A stretch of DNA of 64,000 nt from Thysanoteuthis rhombus (GCA_963457665.1 OY735220.1:32254716-32318715); one strand, 5' to 3'. Counted from the first letter of the stretch, positions 45,166-56,817 are shown. Notes: a model not told the origin generated them from the sequence alone. A program made the numbers and translations.

Positions 45166-45256
45166 TGAGTACCCCAAGATAGATATCTAGATATGAACAG
45201 CCTATGATAGATAGATAGACAGATAGATAGAAAAGATAGATAGGTAGATAGATAGA
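44911..45256. repeat. GATA microsatellite with higher-order minisatellite units
   Basis: (GATA)n is interrupted five or six times by TATGAACAGCCCAAGATAGA or variants. Two unit types alternate: a short one followed by ATATCTAGA and a longer one with GACAGATAGATAGAAAAG. The order is short, long, partial, long, short, long, which points to duplication of blocks larger than the tetranucleotide. Confidence 0.8.
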
Positions 45257-45330
45257 TGGTCAGCCAGACACATTTTCTTGAAAATTGAAGAAAACTATGT
45301 TAACAGATTTGGTAACAGAAAAACAAATAT
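45257..45330 (+). mobile_element. Family M fragment, right end
   Basis: GGTCAGCCAGACACATTTTC, AAAATTGAAGAAAACTATG and TTAACAGATTTGGTAACAG: the last 70 bp of a family M element, directly after the GATA array. Confidence 0.6.
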
Positions 45331-45772
45331 ATATACTTATTATTGCCGTGCGGCTTGGGATGTCATTAAAACAATTATCTACTATCTGTAGATGGATTTG
45401 AACATAGATAGATAGACAGATATGATCTGACTTTGATAGGTAAGGTGCTCGTTATTACAGGGGGGAAATAATACTTGGAGTCACTTGTAATGCAGTTTGA
45501 GATGAGTATTATTTGAAAAATTAATTGAAGAAAAAATTAGGCACATATACTCAAACTTGTATGTGTGTGTGTGTGTGTGTTCCTGGCTGTATCAGAATAT
45601 TTTAGTAATAAACAAAGGGGGTGCTGAAAATGGCAAATAACTCATTGGGAAATGTCCTGCTGATTAATTCCATTCATATTTCTCCTCCGATGAGATTGTT
45701 GTGTCATACTTGATAGCCATTTTCAACTGCATAAAGGATAAACAGGTCTACAGGATGCGTAACAGATATAAC

Positions 45773-46044
45773 AACAGGTCTGGTTAGTTACTCAGTATGA
45801 ACCGTCACATAATCAACGTCTTTTGGCAGCATGCCGTGTTGGGGATGATCAATCAAAAAAATTGGAAAATTGGGTAGTGAACACTAAAAAAGTCTGATTT
45901 AAAAAATAAAAAAAAACAAGCATGAACACTGTAGAGTCAAATTAGCTTTAACTCATTGCGGACTGAACCCCCATTAAAAACCTATTTTGGGTGGAATTTG
46001 AACGAAAAAAAACGTTTTTTTTCTAGACATAATAAGTCTATCTA
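45773..46044 (+). mobile_element. Family M element, right end lost
   Basis: ACAGGTCTGGTTAGTTACTC start, GGCAGCATGCCGTGTTGGGG, AACCCCCATTAAAAACC and CTAGACATAATAAG. Then it turns into TCTATCTATCT and unrelated DNA. Confidence 0.8.
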
Positions 46045-46575
46045 TCTAAGATAAAGAGCTTGGATAAGTTGCAAGCCACACGTCTCAAAGGCCAGCAAAT
46101 ACATTAATTTGATTATATATAATAATTTAATTGATTTGTTCCAATTGGTTTTTCCAATTTCTCATTTGCATTTGTATTTTTGATTCACTTTTTTTTTTTT
46201 TTTTTTCATACTTTATTTTAGATATTTTACTTCATCTGAGTTTACTTTTTACAGCGTTTTCAAAACTTAATTTACATTTATTGTCTTAGTAGTTTTATTT
46301 AATTTAATTACATTTTGGAGGAGGGTTCTCCCAATCTCTTTTCCCCCTCTATCTCCTTTGACATTGTACTCAGTCGGTTTATACAAAATATTGTTTTTGA
46401 AAAGTAAGATGAAGTACGATTTAAACATCAATAAAAGGATTGACATCATAACAGGCAGCATGTCCATATTCTGGCACGTACATATTGATACTGTAATATT
46501 TATTGATTAACTCTCTTCTTTATATGATAAAAACTTGAAAAATGTTTGGACAGAAAATATATCAGTAAAATGTAT

Positions 46576-46945
46576 CTGTTATGCCGAATCACTGAAATTG
46601 CCTAATTGACAAAGTTTTTGATTTTTTTTACAAAAAATAGATAAATACATAGTTTTAATCTGATAAAAAGTTTATTTAATCAAAACAAAGATAGAAAACA
46701 ACTACTTTTTTCTTATCAAAAGTTTATGCAATTAAAGTGAAATCAAACTATTTTGTACAAATAATAAGTGAATATTTAGTTTTAATTATTTTACAAAAAA
46801 TAAATAGACGTAGTTTTAATTTGATCAAAAATTTTTTTAAGTTTTTTTTACAAACAAAAGTTTATGTAGTCAAACTGAAATCAAACATTTTGATATAAAA
46901 AAAAGTAAATTTCAAAACTAGGTAATTTTGCCAATTTGGCTTGAT
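46576..46945 (+). mobile_element. TIR element, family U, with internal tandem duplication
   Basis: Starts TGTTATGCCGAATCACTG then CCTAATTGAC and ends CTAGGTAATTTTGCC then AATTTGGCTTGATG. The interior CATAGTTTTAATCTGAT ... CAAAAGTTTATGCAATTAAA is repeated about 170 bp later as CGTAGTTTTAATTTGAT ... CAAAAGTTTATGTAGTCAAA. The 30.2-kb copy has this segment once. Confidence 0.6.
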
Positions 46946-46954
46946 GTATGCATA

Positions 46955-48180
46955 TCATCATCATCATTATGTCCACTACAGGAGAAAGGCCTCTCCTTCC
47001 ATGACGACTGTGATTGCACTAACCTCTGTAATATCTTACCAGCAAACTTTTCTATTTCATCCTCCCATCTTGTGTCTGGTCCTACTGCGTTTACTGTCCC
47101 AAGGGCACTGATTGATTAGTCCCTTGCTATCATCTCTTCTTGCTAGGTGTCATGCCCATCTCCACTTTTGTTACTTAATTACTTGTAAGAATCTTTCACC
47201 TCTCTAAAATCCATGTTGATCTCTTTCTTTCAATAAGTGTCATTCCTAGTTTTGCTCTTTCCATCACCCTCTTTGCAATTCTGAGTTTGTTTTCGAGTGG
47301 ATTTGTAAGTTTTCAGATTTCGCATCCATACGGCATAGCTGGTATTATGCATTGCTTGTATACTTTACGTCCTAAGTATATTGGCAATTTGCTTTTCAGT
47401 ATGTCTCTAATCATACCGATGCTTTCCAACCTATTGTTATGTGTCAATTTATTCCATTTCCGTAGTGTTTCTCTGGTTTTATTTCCTAACCTTAGTAAAT
47501 GTATTTCTTGACCTCTTTTAAGACTTCTATTCTTATGGTCTTTTCCCAATACTTCAACATTACTTGTGTCTTTGTTCTGTTAACCTTCAGCCATATTTTT
47601 TGCTTTATCTATTTAGATTACTTAACATGTTTTGTAAATCATTTGTTGTTACTGATATCACTGCAATACCATTGCGAAATCTTAAATGGTTCATATATTC
47701 TCCGTCTACGTTAACCACTAAGTTTTCCCCACTCAGTTTTCTGAAAGGTGCTTTCAAGGCCAGCTGTATACAGTTTAGGTAAAATTGTATCCCCTTGTCT
47801 CTCTCAATTTTCCAATCTTTATCTTGTTTGTTTCTTTACGAAGTCTAATTATTGCAGTGCCATTTTGATATATATTCTCGATGAACATAGAGTACAACGG
47901 CCGAAACGTTGTATGAAAAACAACCAAGATGAGGATAGTCCAAATAATAATAGAAATAATAATAACACCTCATCTCAAAAATTCAGAGATATTCTCAATG
48001 ACCTTTAGACAATTTTCATTTATATCTTGTTGCTGCATTGAGTTGAAGACCACTGTGTGTTTTACTTTTGTAAAGTCTGTATAAGCCAAATGAAGTAGTT
48101 TGTTGTATTCTGATGACTTCTTGATCAGCTGGTTTGATGTGGTCACCCACTTAATTACACATTCACAGTATATATTAAAA
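46955..48180 (-). mobile_element. RTE-clade LINE (second subfamily), reverse transcriptase pseudogene
   Basis: The minus strand encodes, over several frames: YTDFTKVKHTVVFNSM (RT palm), ENIYQNGTAIIRL, TKTQVMLKYWEKT, MIRDILKSKLPIYLGRKVY then KQCIIPAMPYGCEI, and KWRWAWHLARRDD. It ends in an (ATG)n-type tail at 46955. SKLPIYLGRKVYKQCI and the Y-G-C-E motif are typical of RTE proteins. It differs clearly from the family at 16 kb. Frameshifts and stops are frequent, the catalytic box is not recognisable, and a 104-bp element interrupts the palm region. Confidence 0.85.
47885..47988 (+). mobile_element. Penelope-type retroposon A, 5'-truncated, nested in LINE
   Basis: Flanked by ATATTCTCGATGA (47872-47884) and ATATTCTCAATGA (47989-48001), a 13-bp target duplication with one difference. 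The insert begins inside the hammerhead stem II loop (AGAGTACAACGGCC, GAAA) and ends with ACCTCATCTCAAAAATTCAG then AGAT, the same 3' end as at 43.4 and 44.3 kb. Because the surrounding LINE reading resumes at the same residues (E-N-I), the insertion is clean. Confidence 0.8.
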
Positions 48181-48719
48181 AATGAACATTAATATACACC
48201 CGCTGTATATACACGAACTGGTGTTTATTTAGTCATAATTGCACACTCTTCCCATAACTAATACACCTATGTAAAACACAACTTCCCCAAAACACACATG
48301 GAGAGCGACATATTGTTGAATGTACATTGGGTACTTGAGGTAGAGTGACGGTGAACAAACCAGTTTCATAAGCCACCCATTGTGAGTACAATCGTCTATG
48401 ACAAGTTAGACTAAGCTTAGAGAATATTGGAATAGAATGTCTACTGAAAAGCCATGATTAGCAAGTTAGTTTCACAAGCTATGGCTAGTGAGTTTGATTC
48501 TCCAATATTGTGGCAAACTTGGCTCAACTTTGTAAATATCTGCTGATACATGTACATGCACTTGAATGAATACACATATACACATTAATGTATGGTCAAT
48601 TTTGGCATTGAAGGGTTGTGATCCCTACTTTAAGAAGCTCTGTGTTAGAATTCACTTTCAATGTTGATTACTTTTTCCCCAGGCAATGCCAAGTACTCCA
48701 GTTAGTTTATACATGTTTA

Positions 48720-48842
<123 letters not shown>

Positions 48843-48845
48843 GAA

Positions 48846-49058
48846 GACACTTTGCAAGAAGTACAACAAATGGAGCAAAAGGCTAATCATTTGGTGCCCG
48901 TTTGACAGAAAACACAGTAGGAAAAGACCGCACACAAAATGGAGGGATGAGATAGGAAGGTATTCTGGTAAGACATGACAGAGGATAGAGCAATCTCCGT
49001 TGTCATGGAAGGATGTGAGAAAGGCTTTTGTCAAGCTGAGAACAGCTGCTACCGTTGA
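48846..49058 (+). mobile_element. RTE-clade LINE 3' fragment
   Basis: Translation includes [29 protein letters not shown] then a stop, and [17 protein letters not shown]: the W-R-D-E-I and K-T-W-Q-R-I blocks of the RTE C-terminus. Flanked on both sides by (TA)n, so its ends cannot be fixed. Confidence 0.7.
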
Positions 49059-49068
49059 TATATATATG

Positions 49069-49134
<66 letters not shown>

Positions 49135-49148
49135 GAGAGAGAGAGAGA
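49059..49148. repeat. (TA)n then (GA)n microsatellite
   Basis: TA runs with TATGTATA interruptions to about 49132, then GAGAGAGA. Confidence 0.9.
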
Positions 49149-49716
49149 AAGATAAATACATGTACACGTGTAGATATATGCATGTATATAAATGTGTGCG
49201 TGTGTGTGTATCTGTCTATGTTTACATACCACATACATAGCACGTATGTGCATTCATAGATTTTGTTACATTTGTACATGATAATAAAATCACACAAAAG
49301 AAAGTGACCAAAAATATTTCTTTCTGAGTCACATAAAAAAATATTATTGAATGTTTATGGATATCTCCACACTTCGATAAAGGTCGGTCTCTCTCACTCA
49401 CTCTCTCTCTCTCTTCTCTCTCTCTCTGTCATGATATTTCCAACGTCCCAGCATTTCTCTATCATGTTTATCTGTCTCAGACCTACACTTCAACTCTATT
49501 ATGATGAAGTTCCATACATCTTTCTCTCTTTATTTAATTACCACAGATTCAGTTTTTCTGTGCTTCACAATTTCATATTGCAAACCTTTGTTACCTCATT
49601 CCCAAATCTATCTTCACTCAATAAATCCCATCATTCAATGTTTTTTCTTTAATAATTATTTAATTCAATCTTCTATCAATAATTTTTCTCCTCATCTTAA
49701 CCCATTCATCTACTTC
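49149..49716. other. No gene seen; pyrimidine-rich
   Basis: Contains (CT)n at about 49388-49428 and a generally C/T-rich plus strand up to the family M copy at 49717. The frame at 49347-49652 is a composition artefact. Confidence 0.5.
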
Positions 49717-49993
49717 TTATTACAAACCATCAACCAAAATAGTCACCATAATTGTCTATAAGTTTCTTCAGTTTCCAAGTGAGTCTGGCTGGCTATGTGT
49801 GTATATATATCATGTGTACAGGCTATGCCAGTGAAGCTAGTGGTCCGGAAATTTAAACATTTACACCTGATTTAGTAAAAAAAAAAATGGTTTTGTTTAT
49901 TTTTTTACAAATTCCCCCAGAGTAAGTTTATGCTAAACTGGTCCCTTAGTTTGTGTACGGCAGTGTTTATGCTACTTTTATGAAAATTCTTCA
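49717..49993 (-). mobile_element. Family M element, right part replaced by family P
   Basis: ATTACAAACCATCAACCAAA start, GTCTGGCTGGCTATGTG, and CTTAGTTTGTGTACGGC, then at 49992 a switch into the interior of a family P element. Confidence 0.75.
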
Positions 49994-50158
49994 GAATCTA
50001 GATGTTTCTCTACTCTATTTGAATGTTTTCCAGTGGAAAAAGCCAGTGATGTCATGAATAGAATTCGTTCTGACCATATATATTCTTTCTGACCATATTT
50101 ATTCTTTGATGGAATTTTTTTTTATATGACTTCATATTTCGATGCTATAGTTGTTCAA
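49994..50158 (+). mobile_element. Family P element, right part
   Basis: GAATCTAGATGTTTCTC, TTTTCCAGTGGAAAAAGCC, GTGATGTCATGAATAG and the terminus GATGCTATAGTTGTTCAA. The left half is missing. Confidence 0.75.
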
Positions 50159-50283
50159 TTACTGACTGTAATGACAAATTCCTATTTCTTTGGCTTTCAC
50201 TCTTTTTTCCTTCTTTTTTTCCTTTGATTTCCTCTTTTGTCAAACTCCTACTGAGTTGACTTTATTTTCCTAACCTAATAACA

Positions 50284-50620
50284 ATGACAAGTTCAGACTT
50301 CCAGTTTGGACTAAAATGGATGGATAGAAAGAGAAGGAAAAAGAGAGAGACAGATTATATTCCTACGTCATCAATCAATAAAAGGAAGAAAGAAATAAAG
50401 AGAGAAAGAGTGGGGAAAAAAGAGAGAGACAAGAGAGGTAAAGAGAGGAAGAATAAGAAAAAGAGAGAGAAACAAGAGAAATAAAGAGAGGAAGAATGAG
50501 AAAAAGAGGGAGAAACGAGAAATAATGAGAGAAAGAAATAAAAAAGAGAGAGAAACAAGAGAAATAAAGAGAAAAAAAGAGAGAGAGATAAAGAGAGAAA
50601 GAGAAAATGGAAAGTCATGG
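50284..50620. repeat. Polypurine tract
   Basis: The plus strand is nearly all A and G (GAGAGAAA, AAGAAATAAA). Lys/Arg/Glu frames on plus and Leu/Ser/Phe frames on minus are artefacts. Confidence 0.85.
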
Positions 50621-50664
50621 ATGCTACAGTTAATTATCTGGTGTCGCTTAACAGATTCTTTCAA

Positions 50665-51092
50665 TTGAACAACTATAGCCATCAGAGATGGCGAAGGGTT
50701 CTATCCTTTTTTTATATTTGCTATATGTGTTTGTGTGTTTGGTTCTGTGCTTGTTTATGAGCATGTATGTGTTCCAGCACTCTTGGCCATAATGTTTTGC
50801 CTACAGACTTGAAATTTGGTATCAGTACTCCACAACACCCTTTCTAAAAATGATTTCTTTTGTTTTTGGAAAAAAATTTTCTCCGCTCTCTTGGGGCCTT
50901 ATTTAGACGGTTTATTGATAACATCTAGATTTTCCAGAATCTAGATATTTCTAGATGTTTTTTTACTCTATTTTAGATGTTTTCCAGTGGAAAATACCTG
51001 TGATGTCATAAACAGAATTTATTTCAACCGTATTTATTCTTCAATGGGATTTTTATTGGATGATTTCAAATTCTAATGCTACTGTTGTTCAA
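50665..51092 (+). mobile_element. Family P element, full length, ~428 bp
   Basis: TTGAACAACTATAGCCATCA at the left and ATGCTACTGTTGTTCAA at the right form inverted termini of about 17 bp. The interior includes GGCGAAGGGTTCTATCC, TGTTTTGCCTACAGACTTG, CTAGATGTTTTTTTACTC and CCAGTGGAAAATACC. No coding sequence. A non-autonomous TIR transposon is the most likely class. Confidence 0.75.
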
Positions 51093-51629
51093 TTATTGAC
51101 TTTGATGGTGAGTTAGAATTTATCATTACTGTTAATATTTTGTTATTATTTACTTTCATCGTAACCGTTGATGCTCTTCATTGCAACTAAACTCAGACTG
51201 GGTTCCCTCCTGCAGTGAGTAAATATGTTAACAGCCTGAATTTTTGAATAAATAATGAGTTCCAGGTGAGAATCAGACCTGTATCATTGTATATTTACTC
51301 ACTGCTGAACGGTACACAGACTCCCCTCAGTGAGTCGGGAAAACATCTTTTTTTTTTTGTTTTTTGAAAATTCTCCTTAGTGGCTGAGATAGTTGCATTC
51401 AAAGTGCAGTTTGACCCAGAAGCAACCAGTCTTGTTGATATTTTTTCCATTTTACTTCTTTCCTCCTTTGTTTTATTGCATTTTTAACTCTTTTTATTCT
51501 TGAATTTCCAATTGCCTTCAACTGTGTCTAATGACTTTTTAACTAGTTTTATTACTTCATGTTTCATCTTTTTTCATTTATTCCAATTTATTCTCCTCTA
51601 ACTTAATCATTTTTGTCACAAAAATAATA
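51093..51629. other. No gene seen; pyrimidine-rich spacer
   Basis: Contains TGAGTAAATATGTTAACAG and the inverted ATATTTACTCACTGC about 60 bp later, a weak fold-back at 51215-51305. Otherwise T-rich. Confidence 0.4.
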
Positions 51630-52064
51630 ACAGGTCTGGTTAGTCACCCAATAGAAGCAGTCATGTGTCAAATACTTTTGGCAGTCTGTCATGTTGGGGG
51701 CGATCATTTAAAAAATGGGAAAATGGTGTGATCAATGAATAAGTTACTTCTCTTGCCATCTGTTGGGCACAGATCATGTAGAAACAGTAAAAATTTTCAA
51801 AAAATGTGAACATTGCCAGGCACAAACTAAGGGATTGATTTAGTATAAACTTACATTGTGAATTGAACCCCCATAAACAAAACCTACTTAGGGGTGATTT
51901 AAAAAATGATTTTTCTTTTCATACACACAATAAAGAGTAAATATTCAAATTTTAAGCCCTCTAGCTCCATTTGTGTGGCCTGCATGTACCATACATGCAT
52001 GGCCAGCCAGACTAGCTTGAAAACTGAAAAACCTTCGTTGACAGTTTTAGTTGATGGTTTCTAA
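51630..52064 (+). mobile_element. Family M element
   Basis: ACAGGTCTGGTTAGTCACCC to GTTTTAGTTGATGGTTTCTA, flanked on the right by (TAA)n. Near full length. Confidence 0.85.
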
Positions 52065-54216
52065 TAATAATATAATTTCTTTTAATTATTTTCTCATCCT
52101 ATTATATGAAATCATTATTAATTCCATCATTGTTACATTTTCTTTTGCTTTATTACAACCTATTAAGCATTATCATTATAGGTATTCATAATGATAGTCA
52201 TTAAACCTCATGTTTCCAATTTTTTCTTGTCCTACCTTCAATAATTATTATGGTTACCATTAATACTATTATCTAAAATTATGATTATCATTTCTATTTT
52301 CTTCTCCTTCACTTTTTTCCTTTTTTTCCTTCAATTTCCGTCCATTGTTTTTTTTATCGTCTTTTTCACTCTTTTCACTTTTTTCTCTCCTTCTTTATCC
52401 TTTTCATTCTTTTTCCTCCGCTTTCATTTTTTCTTCATTAGTTAATCTTCATTTACCTCTGCCAATATCTCCATAAGTTCGCCATGAATTCCAATGAAAC
52501 CTTCTGGAGACGTCAGCTATGGGGCAAGGAAGGACAGGATAAAATTTAGTGCAGATCAAGAATTTCTTTTTACATTGAGAGGTATTTTCTTCATTTTCTC
52601 TTTCATTCATCAATGTATTCATTCATGTTTATGCACACATTATCTCCACAAGTTCTCAAAGAATTTCAATGGAATTTTGTGGATGGATGGGTCATGGGCT
52701 TAGGAAGAATATGCAGAAATTTATTACAGTCATCTTCCCTGCATCGTAGTTACACATGAACTGATTTGCATTCAGTTTTTAGTGACAATGATGTTGGCAG
52801 GGGTATGCATTCTCTGAGTGCTTCCTAATTTCTGGGTGGTTAGCAGTTATCGCTGTCACTGACTGACTGACAAATCCATACAGCAAATGTCTCACTTAAT
52901 CTCCGTTTAGCATTCTCTCCCACTTGAGTGACATTTTATTAATGCGTCATCAGAATATGGAATTCCATTTTACTACATCAGAAGACCAACACAAGTGGAT
53001 TGAATGAATGAAATCTTATTCTACTATGATATCAGTGTTGAATGAATGAAGGTGCTTTCAGAGGAAAGGGCTTTTAAAGGTGGGAGCTTTGAAAGGAATG
53101 GCTTCTGAAGGAAATCTGACTAACTTCTGTAGTCTTTAGTATACATGTATATGAGTGTTAACTCATGTAAGTGGTTGAGGCCAGAGGCCAATGTAAGTAG
53201 GGAGTGTGTGTGATAACACATAGATGCACTAATTGGAAGTGACAGCTCTTAGGCCACTATCAGAAAGAAGTGACATGAAGTCTGTCCCCTGCAGCAAAAG
53301 CTTAAGACCCCTGTGGTTATGAAGCTGATAATTTTTTGATGTCTTCCAGAGTTCAGACATATGGATTCAATCAAAATCTAATGAATAGTTTTAAATAAGC
53401 TCTGGTCACATGACAAAATTTGACCAATTGAAATTAAGAATTTTGCTGGCTGATTGGAAAGATTTTGGAAATAATCATATTGTTAGAGAAGGAACCTGTG
53501 GGCAGACATGCCTGTCTCGGGGCCCAGCAATTGTTTTGGTTGCAGCTAAATGGTCCATTACTAAGTGGAAGAGAGGGAAAGAGAGAAGGATTCACATCTC
53601 TCACAGGCAAGAATTAAATGATCCGTACTTAAGTGGAGGAAAAAGAGGGGGAGACTAAGGATGCCTAGCCCAAGTGGATGGATTTTAGGAAGAGTTTTCA
53701 GATTGAAGTTAGAAAAGCCATCCACATGATTATTCAAGGAAACGACAGAATAAAAAGGAATTCTTCATTCACAAAAAACTGACTTAAAGTGAATTTATTT
53801 GCAAAAGCCTGGCATGTGGGATGACCTTTCTTTCCACAGCAACAGTTCTGTTCACTTGTCTCTCCGGTAGAGAATTGCTCAGTGGAAGAAAACTTATAAA
53901 AAGGCATACATCGTTCTTTATTCTGGATCTTTTCTCTCTTCTTTCTCCCATACCATCTTATTCGGACTTTTTGCTCATCTTTCCCCCAACTCGATGAACT
54001 TTTAAATGTCATATCGCACCTTTATTCTGTTGTCTTCTGTTCTCTTTGTGACTTACCCAAATCACAACGAACTTTTTATTCAAATCTGCTCTATGTGCAC
54101 ATAGTTATGCAATGGGTGCTCGTGCTTATTCCGTACCCTCATAACGCATCAATGGTCTGACTTTCACGCTTGTTTATGTCTTCCTTTACCCAGTTCAGTT
54201 TTTCTCTCCTTCTTTA
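52065..54216. other. No gene confirmed
   Basis: 52300-52440 is pyrimidine-rich. 52440-54200 is fairly complex DNA without the repeat families of this window. Frames at 53410-53658 (plus, 82 codons) and 53734-54012 (minus, 92 codons) have no family motif I recognise and no clear splice context. Confidence 0.4.
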
Positions 54217-54578
54217 TTAGAAACCGTCACCAAAACTGTCAACATAAGTTTCTTCAGTTTTTAAATTGGTTTGGTCCACCATGTATACATGTATCGCATG
54301 TAATGGCTGCTCTAATAGAGTTGAAGGGATGAAAATTCAAACATTTACTCCATATTATGTCTAGAATAAACGTTCTTGTTTTTTTCAATCACCCCCCCTC
54401 CCAATTGTTTTTTAGTGGGGGTTCAATCTAGAAAGCGAGAGAAGTAACTCATTCATTCCCTTTTTTTTATTAATCACCCCTTTCTCCAATTTTGTAACTG
54501 ATCACTCCCAACACAACATGTTGCGAAAATATTTTGGTCACACAATGTTTTTTTTGTAGGTGACTAATCAGACCTGTC
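54217..54578 (-). mobile_element. Family M element (first part of M-P-M unit)
   Basis: TTAGAAACCGTCACCAAAAC to GTGACTAATCAGACCTGT, 362 bp, with CAACACAACATGTTGCG and GTCTAGAATAAACG inside. Confidence 0.8.
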
Positions 54579-54601
54579 CTTCCCGTTCTTTTTCTTCCAA
54601 C

Positions 54602-54967
54602 TTAACAACTATAGCCATCAAAGATGGCAAAGGGTTCTATCCTTTTTTTATGTGTTTGTGTGTTCAGATGCACCTGGCCATACTGTTTTGCCTTCAGACT
54701 TGAAAATTGGATTATGTACCCCGGTAGATCCCTTCAAAAAAAAATTTTTTATTATTTCTAGAAAAAACGCCGTTTTGGGGAATTATTTTGACGAATTTAT
54801 TAATAACATCTAGCTTCACCAGAATCCAGATGTTTCTAGGTGTTTTACACTTTATTTTAGATGTTTTTGAGTGGATGTCATAAATGGAATTCATTCCAAC
54901 CATATTCATTCTTTAGGAGGGGGGATTTTTTTACATGACTTCTAATTTTGATGCTATAGTTGTTCGA
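54602..54967 (+). mobile_element. Family P element (middle of M-P-M unit)
   Basis: TTAACAACTATAGCCATCAA to GATGCTATAGTTGTTCGATT, with GGCAAAGGGTTCTATCC, TTGCCTTCAGACTTG and CCAGATGTTTCTAGG inside. Slightly shorter than the 50.7-kb copy. Confidence 0.8.
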
Positions 54968-55291
54968 TTAATGACTGTGATGTTGAGTTTCATTTTTATT
55001 CATCATCTTTTCTTTTTATCCAGCCTTTTTTGCTCTTTCTCTACCCACAATTTTTCACAGATTCTTCTCACTGACACACCCCTCTCGTTCAAATACCTGG
55101 AAAGACGTATTCTTACAACCTCTGTATTGATCTTTGATAGAAAAGTTTTCTTTTTCTTTGTTTCTCTTAAGAGGGCTATCTTTTCTGTTTGGTCAACTTC
55201 TCTTTCTTATACATTCCAACAAGTAATATTCCTCCAAACTTTTCTCTACATTTACTTCACTTTTAAAATTTTCTTTTGTTGAGGAGTATTT

Positions 55292-55655
55292 TTAGAAACC
55301 ACCAACTAAAGCTATACACCAAGACTGTCAGCAAAGGTTTCTACAGTTATCAAGTATGTCTGACTGGCTATGTATGTATGCTTCTCATGAACAATTTACT
55401 CCTTGTTCTTTCCACAAAAAACTTTTTTTTTGTTTTTTTTTTGTAAATTCTTGGTTTCTAGTGGAGTGTTCAATATTCAATATAAGTTTATGATAAATTT
55501 GTCCCTTAGTTTGTGATCATCACCTGACGAAAGACAAGAGCAGTAACTTATTCATTAATAACCCCTTTTTCGAATTTCGTAATTGATCACCCCCAACATG
55601 GCATGTTGCCAAAAGACATTGGTTATGTGACGTTTTCTTTTCAGTGACTAACCAC
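55292..55655 (-). mobile_element. Family M element (last part of M-P-M unit)
   Basis: TTAGAAACCACCAACTAAAG to TTTTCAGTGACTAACCA, including CATGGCATGTTGCCAAAAG. About 55000-55290 between P and M is pyrimidine-rich on the plus strand. Confidence 0.8.
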
Positions 55656-56004
55656 AGCAGCTTCCTTACCTTTCAATTCTCCTCGTATCTTTTATCTGCT
55701 TAGGTTCAGTTTTATAATCCAACTATTTTGCTTTTTTTTCAATACAAGAAGCAAGATAACTTCTTCAGCAGTTTGTGTTTTATTTCTGTTTTTTTTGGGG
55801 GGGGCGGGTTGTAGTAAGGTCGCCTGGCATTACCTGGAAATACTGATATATTTCATTATTACCACTTCTAGCTAATTTGTCTTCTCTGTGCAATTTCTGA
55901 TGTACTAGTGAATGTACATCTATGAAAAATTTCTTCCATTGGAGTACAGCAGATTTTCTCACATGGAGGTTTGGCAGATTTCAACAAAAAGGAAAAAAAT
56001 GTTT

Positions 56005-56432
56005 TGTTTGTCATTCAATAGAAACCGTTATGAAACCAATGGCAATTGGCGGCATGTCGTGTTGGGGATAATCAATTGAAAAATTGTTGAAAAAAACTGA
56101 TTACTTCTCTTGCTTTTTGTTTGGTGGTAATCACTAAAAAGGTCCTATTTTGAAAAAAAAAACAAGTGCAAATGCTACCAGACACAAAGAAAGGGACCAA
56201 TTTAGCATAAACTTGTATTGTAAATTGAACCCCGCTAAAAACTTGTTTTGATTGGAATTTTTAAAAAATAAAAACTTTTTCCTCAGCATATTAAAGAGTA
56301 AAAGTTTAAATTTTCAGCTATCTAGTTCCATTGATGTGCCCAGCAAAAGTGACACATACATAGCCAGCCAAACCCAGTTAGAAACTGAAGAAACTTTCAC
56401 TGATGTTGACAGTACTGGTTGACGCCTTCAAA
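56005..56432 (+). mobile_element. Family M element
   Basis: TTGTTTGTCATTCAATAGAA to GTTGACAGTACTGGTTGACG then CCTTC. The ACAGGTCTGG block has decayed, the rest is full length. Confidence 0.8.
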
Positions 56433-56777
56433 TACCCTGACTCATAAATAGAAGAGTTATTCGTCATACCAACTTTTTCTTTAAGAGGAAAAGTTTTCAC
56501 TTTTGAGATTATTCAAATTCTTGAAAGTTGCTTATTTGATACTGAACAGGCAGATTGTTGCTTAACTAACAGTCATGCAGAAACTATAACAAAGTAATCA
56601 AACCTTAAACCAATGAAAATTAATCCAGTAGTTTAACCTTTTAAACAGTGCCCCCTCCAATCAAATGTATGCCTCTCTCCTCACACTTAACACCCACGAA
56701 CCCATGCTACCAACACTTAAAGTACCACCACTATGCATTTAGAAATATGAACTGCAAATGTAATTACATCACATGAT

Positions 56778-56778
56778 T

Positions 56779-56811
<33 letters not shown>

Positions 56812-56817
56812 TTATAC

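Noticed and set aside
44846..45177. Overlapping frames of Tyr-Leu-Ser-Ile repeats
   Set aside because: Translation of (GATA)n minisatellite in several frames.
44911..45256. CRISPR-like array
   Set aside because: Regular TATGAACAGCC units look like repeats with spacers, but the spacers are GATA microsatellite and the DNA is clearly eukaryotic.
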